8,405 bases of DNA from Nitrospinaceae bacterium (GCA_029261675.1 JAJDBA010000267.1:1-8405), one strand, 5' to 3'. Positions 1 through 6,026 are shown, counted from the first letter of the stretch. The notes: a model not told the origin generated them from the sequence alone. Translations and numbers: made by a program.

Positions 1-1
1 A

Positions 2-646
2 CAATTTGCAGGGACGGAAGGAGGCACACCTATCGTAATAGGTTCGCATTTTGATACCCGTCCTTTTGCCGATCAGGAAACCGATCTCGAAAAACAAATC
101 ACGCCCATACTCGGGGCGAATGATGGAGGTTCTTCCACGGCAGTGTTGTTAGCTTTGGCGCATTACTTGTTTCAACACCCGGCTCCCCGGCCTATTCATC
201 TGGTATTTTTTGATGGTGAAGATTATGGTGCCCGCGGGTCGGGGCTCAATTTGCTTGGATCGACTCATTACGCGCAAAGCCTTTTGCAAGTGGACCGTAA
301 ATCCTGGCCCTACTGGGTATTGATAGTAGATATGATTGGGGATAAGGATCTGCAGATATTTAAGGAGACTTATTCTCTGAAGGGCAGTGGTCGTTTTCTT
401 GACAAGATATATTCCATTGCTGAAAAACAAAAGAACTCATCTTTTAAATCGCAATCGAAGTACACCATTTTTGACGACCATTATCCTTTTTACAAAATGG
501 GCGTTCCCGCAACGGTGTTGATAGATTTTGACTATCCCTACTGGCATACCCAGGAAGATACGCTTAATAAATGCTCGCCAGAAAGTATGTTTTCAGTTTT
601 CTCTGTGGTGACTGAAACGATTCAAAGTTTTCAGGTGGGAAACTAA
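2..646 (+). CDS. M28-family zinc enzyme, glutaminyl-peptide cyclotransferase-like (5' end outside window)
   Basis: The frame is open from the first bases, so the start and any signal peptide lie upstream; 214 residues are visible. Motifs match the C-terminal two thirds of the M28 glutaminyl cyclase branch. They are GSHFDT (residues 14-19), GANDGG with the zinc-ligand Asp at 41, FFDGEDYG with the acidic pair E73/D74, DMIGDKDL, DDHYPF with the metal-ligand His at 160, and a late WHTQEDT at 181-187. DDHxPF and WHTxxD are also found in animal glutaminyl cyclases. The family either cyclises N-terminal Gln to pyroglutamate or acts as an aminopeptidase; sequence alone does not separate these. The usual second acidic Glu of the EE pair is Asp here, a substitution I believe is common in bacterial members. 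The stop TAA overlaps the stop of the opposing protease gene. The family call is firm; the exact reaction is inferred. Confidence 0.85.
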   Translation, partial: QFAGTEGGTPIVIGSHFDTRPFADQETDLEKQITPILGANDGGSSTAVLLALAHYLFQHPAPRPIHLVFFDGEDYGARGSGLNLLGSTHYAQSLLQVDRKSWPYWVLIVDMIGDKDLQIFKETYSLKGSGRFLDKIYSIAEKQKNSSFKSQSKYTIFDDHYPFYKMGVPATVLIDFDYPYWHTQEDTLNKCSPESMFSVFSVVTETIQSFQVGN

Positions 647-2010
647 TGAACTTTGGGAAGCTCGGATAGTTTCTTTTGCGCCTCTTCGTTCAGCGGGTCC
701 ATCTGGAGAATTGTTTGCAATTCTTGTTCAGCGTTTTTATAGGCCTTTCGGGTCATATGAATCTGGTAAAGTTTCCAATGCATGGAAAGAAAGTCCAGCC
801 CCAGTTCTGCGGACCGCTCATAGGATTTCTGAGCTTCCTCAAAACGATTCAAGGCAAACTGGGAATTGCCCAGGTTAAAGCTTGCGATCGCAAATTCTGG
901 ATTCAGTTCCAATGTCTTTTTTAAGTGCGGGATGGCTTCCTCTGGATGGCCTAGTTTGTTCAATACAGCTCCCAGGTTAGAAAGGCCTTGTATGAAATTA
1001 GGATAGATTTTAACCGCTTTTGCAAACAGTTCTTTTGCTTGCTCAATTTTCCCTGAACGAAAATAATATCCCCCCAGATTGGACAAGGCCTCAGGGAAAT
1101 TGGGTTGTAGTTCTATGGTTTTTTCGTATTGTTGGATGGCTTCATCCTCCATTCCAAGATCACGATAGGCAACGGCGAGGTCGTAATGGGCGAGGGTGAA
1201 GTTTGGGTCTTGAATGAGAATTTTTTCAAATTCATCAATTGCTTTATTGGGGTCTCCCAATCCGTATAAATAAAAATTACCGCGATAATACATGGCTTCT
1301 TTTGAATTTTTGTCTTGTTGTAAAAGCTCCTGGAAGCTAAAGGATTTCTTTTCCTTTAAAAAAGGTTTTACAAGTTGGATTGGAATCGCAAGGTTAATTG
1401 ATCGCCCTTCAATGGTGGCAATTCCCACAACTTTATTAGACTTATTTACTAAAGGGCCACCACTGAAACCGGAACCAAAAGCTGTGGTCGTATATATGAA
1501 AGGAACATTGGGAATAGCTTGCGGGTGTATACCCAAAACAAAGCCATAAGTTTGAGCCACGATACCCTCAACAGTCCCGTTACTTTCTTTAACATTTTCA
1601 GATAAATATCCCAGTGCGCTGGTGAAATCATAAGCCTGTAAAGTTGAAGAGTCGCCTAGCTCGAGGGTGGAGTAAAATCCCTTTGCCAGTTCTAAAATCG
1701 CAAAATCCCTGACGCGGTCAATTTTGCGAATTCCAATAACATCTACCTGGGTGCCATTGGGGAAATAGGCTTTGACAGCGTGCGCATCGACGAGAACATG
1801 ATAGTTGGTTACCAATGTCCCATCGGGTTGAACTACAAAACCGGACCCGGTTCCCACGGTTTTACCCGTTTCATTTTTTGCGATCAGCAAAGCGACAGCA
1901 CTTTTATTAACTTCATGGGCATTTGTTATACTTACCCACCCCAGTAATAGGAAAATAGTGCAGGAAAAGATAATTTTTTTCTGATAAAAAAATTTCATAG
2001 CTGAGAGCAT
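643..2010 (-). CDS. Exported trypsin-like serine protease with C-terminal TPR array
   Basis: From the ATG at 2010 the product is 455 residues. Residues 1-31 form a signal peptide (basic YQKK, hydrophobic stretch, then TNA before HE), so the protein is probably periplasmic. A Deg/S1C-like protease domain covers about 35-220, with a readable triad: His71 in TNYHVL, Asp102 in RDFAIL and Ser183 in GSGFSGGPLVN. Six TPR units of exactly 34 residues follow without gaps (237-270, 271-304, 305-338, 339-372, 373-406, 407-440). There is no PDZ domain, so the TPRs probably take over substrate or partner binding (inference). The residue before Gly-Ser-Gly-Gly is unusual: GFSGGP instead of GNSGGP. The start is uncertain: TTG at 2040 and ATG at 1998 are also in frame, and none has a clear Shine-Dalgarno; the 1998 ATG would also leave a good signal peptide. 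The gene converges on the M28 gene. Confidence 0.88.
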   Translation of the reverse strand: MLSAMKFFYQKKIIFSCTIFLLLGWVSITNAHEVNKSAVALLIAKNETGKTVGTGSGFVVQPDGTLVTNYHVLVDAHAVKAYFPNGTQVDVIGIRKIDRVRDFAILELAKGFYSTLELGDSSTLQAYDFTSALGYLSENVKESNGTVEGIVAQTYGFVLGIHPQAIPNVPFIYTTTAFGSGFSGGPLVNKSNKVVGIATIEGRSINLAIPIQLVKPFLKEKKSFSFQELLQQDKNSKEAMYYRGNFYLYGLGDPNKAIDEFEKILIQDPNFTLAHYDLAVAYRDLGMEDEAIQQYEKTIELQPNFPEALSNLGGYYFRSGKIEQAKELFAKAVKIYPNFIQGLSNLGAVLNKLGHPEEAIPHLKKTLELNPEFAIASFNLGNSQFALNRFEEAQKSYERSAELGLDFLSMHWKLYQIHMTRKAYKNAEQELQTILQMDPLNEEAQKKLSELPKVH

Positions 2011-2089
2011 TTGTTTAGTGACTTTAAAGAGTTTTCCCAATTAATGAAGTTTCAAAATGGTGCAAGAATATTGGGATAGGGTTAAGCAA

Positions 2090-2098
2090 ATTATAACA
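2090..2098 (-). promoter_or_regulatory. Extended -10 promoter for the protease-TPR gene
   Basis: Read on the - strand the bases are TGTTATAAT, a perfect TGn plus TATAAT extended -10 element. No good -35 hexamer sits 16-18 bases upstream, as expected for extended -10 promoters. Transcription would start near 2083, giving a leader of about 70 nt to the ATG at 2010. Its position just upstream of the gene and the correct strand support the call. Confidence 0.55.
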
Positions 2099-2100
2099 GA

Positions 2101-2122
2101 TTTTAGCTGGCTGAAGCTAAAA
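2101..2122. repeat. Perfect 8-bp inverted repeat, candidate operator
   Basis: TTTTAGCT, a 6-base spacer (GGCTGA) and AGCTAAAA form a perfect dyad. It ends 5 bases upstream of the TATAAT hexamer of the protease-TPR promoter and covers the place where a -35 element would be. This suits a dimeric regulator binding site, either an activator or a repressor (inference). No T-run follows the dyad on either strand, so a terminator is less likely. Confidence 0.4.
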
Positions 2123-2162
2123 GGTGCTGGGGAGGGTGTGAAAAATATTAAGGAAGAGAAAC

Positions 2163-2196
2163 ACACACCGCCCGGTTATTTTTCCAGGCGGTGTGT
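2163..2196 (-). terminator. Hairpin downstream of the DUF4399 gene, probable terminator
   Basis: A perfect 10-bp GC-rich stem (ACACACCGCC at 2163-2172 pairing with GGCGGTGTGT at 2187-2196) encloses a 14-base loop that can pair two more G-C positions. It lies 17 bases past the stop of the - strand DUF4399 gene. On that strand the bases after the stem are rich in T but interrupted (GTTTCTCTT), so termination may be moderate or may need Rho. Confidence 0.55.
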
Positions 2197-2212
2197 TTAG
2201 AGCGAATATTGC

Positions 2213-2959
2213 TTACTTGACGTTAAATGTTACCTCTGTTGTGAGTGCGGGGTCATAGGGAACATGGTTTCCCATTGCGAATAGAGCGCGCACGGTATGT
2301 TTTCCTGAAGCCAACTTGATTTCCTTACAGGTCGAACCATCGCCCATATGAATGTGATTTGCGTCTTTTCCAATGGGTTTGCTCAAATCTCTTGGAACAT
2401 CAATATCAACAAGTATATGGTGATGTCCTTTGCCTTGGTTTACTCCCTTTTTTGCGGGTTCTACCTCTACCCCTGAAGTTTCCAGGCAGACTTTAACCGG
2501 GCTGGTAACCATAGCGCCTTTAGGAGGGCTGGTGATGCCTACGCTTGCAAGGACTTCAATGGAAACTTTTGCTGTCAGTGCAGGGTTGTAGGGAACATGA
2601 TTTCCTTTTGCGAACAGAGCGCGAATGGTGTGTTTCCCTGCCGCTAGATTCAATGTTTTGCATTTCGATCCGTCACCCATATGAACATGATTTGCGTCTT
2701 TACCAATGGGTTTGCTCAAATCTCCTGGAACATCCGCATCCACAAGGATATGATGATGTCCTTTGCCGTCATGAACCCCACGCTTTGCAGGTTCGACGGT
2801 CACTCCAGATGTAGCAAGACAAATTTTCACGGGACCAGAAATTTTGGCGCCATCAGCAGGTTGGCTGATGGATACAGAGTTACTGGCAAAAGCAGTCGTG
2901 CTTGCCAGAACATAAAATATAGCAGTGAGGAAGATTAATTTTGAAGCGAGGTTTTTCAT
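2213..2959 (-). CDS. Secreted protein with two tandem DUF4399-type domains
   Basis: The ATG at 2959 has a strong Shine-Dalgarno (AGGAG, 9 bases upstream). The product is 248 residues, with a signal peptide ending after about residue 25 (STTAFA). The mature part is two copies of one domain, residues 30-136 and 141-247, offset by exactly 111 residues and about 70% identical by my count. Each copy carries GKGHHHILVD, SKPIGKDANH followed by HMGDG, and GNHVPY, which I recognise as the DUF4399 signature. Each also has two cysteines (47/100 and 158/211) that could form a disulfide. The clustered histidines could bind a metal, but that is a guess; no function is established for the family that I know of. 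Most DUF4399 proteins I recall carry one copy. It is divergent from mrp, with a terminator-like hairpin downstream. Confidence 0.85.
   Translation of the reverse strand: MKNLASKLIFLTAIFYVLASTTAFASNSVSISQPADGAKISGPVKICLATSGVTVEPAKRGVHDGKGHHHILVDADVPGDLSKPIGKDANHVHMGDGSKCKTLNLAAGKHTIRALFAKGNHVPYNPALTAKVSIEVLASVGITSPPKGAMVTSPVKVCLETSGVEVEPAKKGVNQGKGHHHILVDIDVPRDLSKPIGKDANHIHMGDGSTCKEIKLASGKHTVRALFAMGNHVPYDPALTTEVTFNVK
2219..2539 (-). repeat. Second copy of the 333-bp internal tandem duplication
   Basis: This encodes residues 141-247 of the DUF4399-type protein. The first copy is at 2552-2872. Corresponding bases are offset by 333, for example GGGAACATG at 2258 and at 2591. Similarity is visible at the DNA level as well as in the protein, which points to an in-frame gene-internal duplication. 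Confidence 0.8.
2552..2872 (-). repeat. First copy of the 333-bp internal tandem duplication
   Basis: This encodes residues 30-136 of the DUF4399-type protein and matches the copy at 2219-2539. The link between the copies is only about four residues long, so the unit is the domain plus a minimal linker. Confidence 0.8.
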
Positions 2960-3136
2960 GTGTCAGAACTCCTGAAATAAAAATATTAAGAGGTTTTTTT
3001 TACGGTAAGGCTATTTCAATTAATCTTTCATTAAAAAATAACCTGAGATATTCCAGTTTTAGATAAAAAAAAGCAGTAAAAGTTTCAGGAAAAGTAGAAC
3101 TTTGTTGCGGGAAAGGCTGATTTTGCCCTATTTCTC

Positions 3137-3163
3137 TTGACATCGAAATCAGAGTTCCATAAC
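3137..3163 (+). promoter_or_regulatory. Candidate promoter of mrp
   Basis: A perfect TTGACA lies at 3137-3142. The -10 is weak: CATAAC at 3158-3163 with a 15-base spacer, or TAACCT at 3160-3165 with a 17-base spacer. It would leave a leader of about 80 nt. The rest of the 2960-3251 spacer holds no gene that I can see, and I found no convincing promoter for the divergent DUF4399 gene. Confidence 0.35.
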
Positions 3164-3187
3164 CTCAGGGTTTAGAGCAATTATACC

Positions 3188-3240
3188 TAAGGGTGTTCCC
3201 TCTTTTTCATTTGTTCCAGGGGAGCCCCTATATTTTTTTC
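3188..3240 (+). promoter_or_regulatory. Short tandem hairpins and T-run in the mrp leader
   Basis: Two small GC-rich dyads lie in the leader: GGG-TGTT-CCC at 3191-3200 and AGGGGAGCCCCT at 3218-3229. The second is followed by ATATTTTTTTC and then directly by the AGGAGG Shine-Dalgarno of mrp at 3241-3246. A hairpin plus U-run abutting the ribosome binding site could act as a weak attenuator or control access to it. The stems are only 3-5 bp, so this is tentative. Confidence 0.25.
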
Positions 3241-3251
3241 AGGAGGATTAG

Positions 3252-4154
3252 ATGGTTGTCACTGGAGAATGTCGGTTACTTCACACCTGTGAAATGTGTG
3301 AGTTTAATAATGAAACCGACTGTAAAGCCGATAAAAACGAACATAACCGCTGGCTTGTCAACAAGCGGATGAATGAGATTAAACATAAACTCATTATTGG
3401 CAGTAATAAAGGTGGCGTGGGTAAAAGTACCGTAACCACAAACCTTGCCATTGCGTTGCAGGAAAGTGGCTATTCGGTAGGCTTGGCGGATGCTGATTTA
3501 CACGGACCCAATATCCCTAAATTATTGCAAGCTGAAAATGTTCGCCTGAAATCTACCGATGTTGGAATCGATCCTTATGAAACCAGTAACGGACTGAAAG
3601 TAGCTTCACTTGGTTTTTTGATCGAAGATCCGAACATGCATATTGCCTGGCGCGATGCAGTTAAATATGACTTCATTATCGAGCTTCTGGGAAATATAAA
3701 CTGGGGGCCGTTAGATTATTTATTGTTTGATTTGCCACCGGGAACGGGTAATGAGCAAATCACGATTATCGATTTCATTGGTGAAGTGGACGGGGCGGTA
3801 GTTGTTACCACGCCGCAGGACCTGGCAATTCTTGATGCTCGCAAAATGATCTCGTTTTCCAGAGATAGTAATGTTCCGATTGTAGGTGTCATTGAAAATA
3901 TGAGCACGATGTCTTGCCCGCACTGTGAAAAAGATATTGATGTGTTTAAAAAAGGCGGTGGGCAGAAGCTGGCAGAAGAGTTAGTGCTTCCCTACCTTGG
4001 AAGTATCCCTCTAGATGGTGATATTGTTGCCAATTCTGACAGCGGTCAACCGGTGGTGCTTTCCCGTCCAGACTCTGTTGCCGCAAAAGCATTTATGAAA
4101 CTTGCGGAAAATTGTCACAAATTTCTGAATCCGGAAGAGGCGTTTAAAAAATAA
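3252..4154 (+). CDS. mrp: Mrp/NBP35-family iron-sulfur cluster carrier ATPase
   Basis: The start is firm: AGGAGG sits 5 bases before the ATG. The 300-residue product is a deviant-Walker ATPase of the Mrp/ApbC/Nbp35 family, which carries Fe-S clusters to apoproteins in the cytoplasm. Visible are the deviant Walker A GSNKGGVGKST (50-60, signature Lys53 and P-loop Lys58), ADADLHGPNIP (79-89), FDLPPGTGN (159-167), IENMSTMSCPHC with the CxxC (Cys222/Cys225) that holds the bridging cluster between monomers, and GSIPLDGDI (250-258). Many bacterial Mrp proteins begin with a MIP18/DUF59 domain; this one lacks it. Instead it has four cysteines near the N-terminus (7, 13, 16, 24), reminiscent of the N-terminal cluster of Nbp35 but with different spacing. 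It is divergent from the DUF4399 gene and probably monocistronic, since a promoter precedes the next gene. Confidence 0.93.
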   Translation: MVVTGECRLLHTCEMCEFNNETDCKADKNEHNRWLVNKRMNEIKHKLIIGSNKGGVGKSTVTTNLAIALQESGYSVGLADADLHGPNIPKLLQAENVRLKSTDVGIDPYETSNGLKVASLGFLIEDPNMHIAWRDAVKYDFIIELLGNINWGPLDYLLFDLPPGTGNEQITIIDFIGEVDGAVVVTTPQDLAILDARKMISFSRDSNVPIVGVIENMSTMSCPHCEKDIDVFKKGGGQKLAEELVLPYLGSIPLDGDIVANSDSGQPVVLSRPDSVAAKAFMKLAENCHKFLNPEEAFKK

Positions 4155-4213
4155 ATTTCTGGAAAATAGTTTTAATTTTCAGCAAGCAATGATCCTCGGT
4201 TTGCCCCTTTTCT

Positions 4214-4266
4214 AACACCCAGATCGTTCCCATTAATTTAAAACAATGGATTGCGTTTTGGGTGTT
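4214..4266. repeat. Nested inverted repeat upstream of the DsbA-like fusion gene
   Basis: AACACCCA (4214-4221) pairs with TGGGTGTT (4259-4266), 8 bp. Inside it CCATT (4230-4234) pairs with AATGG (4245-4249). The right arm overlaps the -35 hexamer of the downstream promoter. It may be an operator or the folded 3' end of the mrp transcript; no T-run follows, so it is not a classical terminator. Confidence 0.3.
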
Positions 4267-4292
4267 GATTGGGGGATAATATAGGGTATAAA
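4265..4292 (+). promoter_or_regulatory. Promoter of the SurA-like/DsbA-like and DsbD-alpha pair
   Basis: TTGATT (4265-4270) and TATAAA (4287-4292) are separated by 16 bases, matching 4 of 6 and 5 of 6 consensus positions. An overlapping alternative is TTGCGT (4251) with GATAAT (4275-4280) and an 18-base spacer. Transcription would begin near 4299, leaving a leader of about 75 nt. The 4155-4374 spacer holds no visible gene. Confidence 0.5.
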
Positions 4293-4374
4293 TTGAAATT
4301 GGTTTTGAATCCAGGCTGTTATTCTTAATAGCCTCTCCTCGAATTTGAGCTTCTCTTCTTTACAAAGGTTGGGC

Positions 4375-5445
4375 GTGTTAAATAAATCCAAAAAAAATAA
4401 AGTAGCTCTGGCAATTCTTTTCTCCTTTTTATTTCTTTTTCCGGGAGGGGGTTATTCTGAGTCCAATCCAACCTCTCATTATTCCAATAATCCAGTAGTT
4501 GCAGAAGTGGACGATGAACCCATTCATCTGGATGATTTGAAGCATGTTCGGATTCAGGAAGCTTTGATGCAATTGCACCAAATGCAAACCCGGGCTTTGA
4601 AAGAAAAAATTCTGGAAAAACTCGCTAAAAAACATCCAGAATTTGCTGAGCAGAGCATCCCTACTGTTTCTGAGGCGGAAGTCAAAAAGTTTTATGACAA
4701 TACCCCGGGAATTAAGGAACTGGGAGGTTTGCAGCAGGTGCGTGGTGAAATTGAAGACTATTTGCGGAACAGTTATCGTAATCTGTTTATTGAACAACAG
4801 TTTCAACGGGCAATTAAACAGGGGTGGGCCAAAGTATATCTAACCCCACCGAACGATTTTCATTTGGTAGCTGGGATAGGATCAGCCATGTTATGGTCTG
4901 CTGAAAATAAAACGGCGCGGGTATTTGTGCTTGAATATTCAGACTTCCAATGTCCTTTCTGTAAAAGAGTACAAAAAACGTTACAAAAAGTTAGAAATAA
5001 ATATCCCCATTCTGTTCAATTTGGTTACCGCCATTTTCCCCTTCCATTTCATGAAGAAGCCAAAGGTTACGCTCAAGCCGTTGAGTGTGCGAGGGATCAG
5101 GGTAAATTTTGGCAGCTTCAGAGCTGGTTTTATGAAAACCTGACTCATACTATTAATGAGGCTCAGGTTTTAGAAGCGGCCGAAACTGCAGGGGTCAAGG
5201 ATGTCGATGAATTTAAATCTTGTTGGAAAAATGGCAAGTATGAAAAAAGGGTAGAGAACGATATTCGCGACGGTGTGGAAATGGGCATCCAAGGCACCCC
5301 GACTTTCGTGCTGGGTTCCTATGATTATGAATCGGGAACGGTTTCCGGCGAAATGTTTTCGGGAGCTGTTTCAGAAGATAAATTTATAAAGACCATAGAA
5401 AAATATCTTGCTTTGACCGGAACAGAAGCCAAACTCAATCCCTAG
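4375..5445 (+). CDS. Periplasmic SurA-N-like/DsbA-like thiol-disulfide oxidoreductase fusion
   Basis: I chose the GTG at 4375 because AAAGG lies 6 bases upstream and it gives a clean signal peptide (NKSKKNK, then a hydrophobic run, cleavage near residue 28). An in-frame TTG at 4345 has no Shine-Dalgarno. The product is 356 residues. Residues about 40-155 are helical and charged. They begin VVAEVDDEPIHLDDL and continue through TVSEAEVKKFYDN, resembling the N-terminal region of SurA/PpiC-type chaperones without the isomerase domain. From about 180 a DsbA-like (thioredoxin_4) domain follows, with the active site CPFC (193-196, in YSDFQCPFCK) and the cis-proline loop GTPT (Pro309). Two further cysteines, 238 and 283, could form a structural disulfide. 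The role is probably oxidation, reduction or shuffling of disulfides in periplasmic clients. The DsbD-alpha-like gene follows 28 bp later. Confidence 0.85.
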   Translation: MLNKSKKNKVALAILFSFLFLFPGGGYSESNPTSHYSNNPVVAEVDDEPIHLDDLKHVRIQEALMQLHQMQTRALKEKILEKLAKKHPEFAEQSIPTVSEAEVKKFYDNTPGIKELGGLQQVRGEIEDYLRNSYRNLFIEQQFQRAIKQGWAKVYLTPPNDFHLVAGIGSAMLWSAENKTARVFVLEYSDFQCPFCKRVQKTLQKVRNKYPHSVQFGYRHFPLPFHEEAKGYAQAVECARDQGKFWQLQSWFYENLTHTINEAQVLEAAETAGVKDVDEFKSCWKNGKYEKRVENDIRDGVEMGIQGTPTFVLGSYDYESGTVSGEMFSGAVSEDKFIKTIEKYLALTGTEAKLNP

Positions 5446-5473
5446 TTTTTCCTGCAATTCCTTTTCTTCTTCT

Positions 5474-5980
5474 ATGAAAAGAGTTTTAATAATACTGGTT
5501 CTCATATCTTTATTTCCTCGCGCGTTATTTGCAATCCCCCTTTTTAATCATTCGCCAGCTAGTCTTCCGCAAATAAAGATTGATGTATTAACAAATAAGC
5601 AGGAAGTTATTCCAGGCGAAGAATTTGAGTTTTATATGTCCATTTTGGTTGAAGAGGGTTGGCATATTTATTCGCTATCACCTTTAAGGGGAGGCGAGTT
5701 GTTGGCTACACAAATTTTGATGGATGAAAATGTTTTTCAGGAGAAAGAGTCATGGAGAGAGCCTGAACCTGTGCTCATTCAGGATGAGGCGATTGGGAAA
5801 ATGGTTACAGGGCACAAAGGCAATGTCGAATTCTCAAGGACTTATAGCGTCCCTGTTGATGTTAAAGCAGGAAAGTATCCTCTAAAAGGCACACTGGTTT
5901 ACCGGGCTTGTGACAACCAGATATGCACCCTCCCACAAAAATTTCCTTTCAATACTATCCTACAGATAATCCTCAAGTAG
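5474..5980 (+). CDS. Stand-alone periplasmic DsbD N-terminal (alpha) domain protein
   Basis: The 168-residue product has a signal peptide (MKRVLIILVLISLFPRALFA) and one immunoglobulin-like domain. The end reads VYRACDNQICTLPQKFPF, the hallmark of DsbD-alpha, whose Cys pair (here Cys146 and Cys151) receives electrons from the DsbD membrane domain and passes them to DsbC, DsbG or cytochrome c maturation partners. The beginning (residues 33-70, up to EEGWHIYSLSP) also fits the family. The transmembrane beta domain and the gamma thioredoxin domain of full DsbD are absent, so the membrane partner must be encoded elsewhere. The start ATG has no Shine-Dalgarno; the 28 bases before it are almost all pyrimidines, so expression may rest on coupling to the preceding DsbA-like gene. 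The likely partner is that neighbour (inference). Confidence 0.85.
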   Translation: MKRVLIILVLISLFPRALFAIPLFNHSPASLPQIKIDVLTNKQEVIPGEEFEFYMSILVEEGWHIYSLSPLRGGELLATQILMDENVFQEKESWREPEPVLIQDEAIGKMVTGHKGNVEFSRTYSVPVDVKAGKYPLKGTLVYRACDNQICTLPQKFPFNTILQIILK

Positions 5981-6026
5981 GCAGGCAGTATCTCCATCGA
6001 TATTTTTCCAAGGTCTATGAGTTTGG

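Noticed and set aside
676..1631. Several open frames of 60-85 codons on both strands inside the protease-TPR gene.
   Set aside because: They lie entirely within a well-supported gene, have no recognisable domains, and read as shadows of its codons.
2163..2196. Possible mobile-element terminal repeat or attachment site.
   Set aside because: The arms are only 10 bp with a 14-base loop, at the expected terminator position after a gene, with no transposase or target duplication nearby.
2545..2938. Two + strand open frames opposite the DUF4399 gene.
   Set aside because: They have no recognisable domain or Shine-Dalgarno and are antisense to a gene with a clear start, signal peptide and duplicated domain.
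2960..3251. Possible small RNA or riboswitch in the divergent spacer.
   Set aside because: Apart from two 3-5 bp dyads near mrp I see no recognisable RNA family or extended fold; the rest is low-complexity AT-rich sequence.
4159..4182. AT-rich hairpin (GAAAAT/ATTTTC with a 7-base loop) just after the mrp stop, considered as a terminator.
   Set aside because: The stem is weak, with a bulged G, and no T-run follows it.
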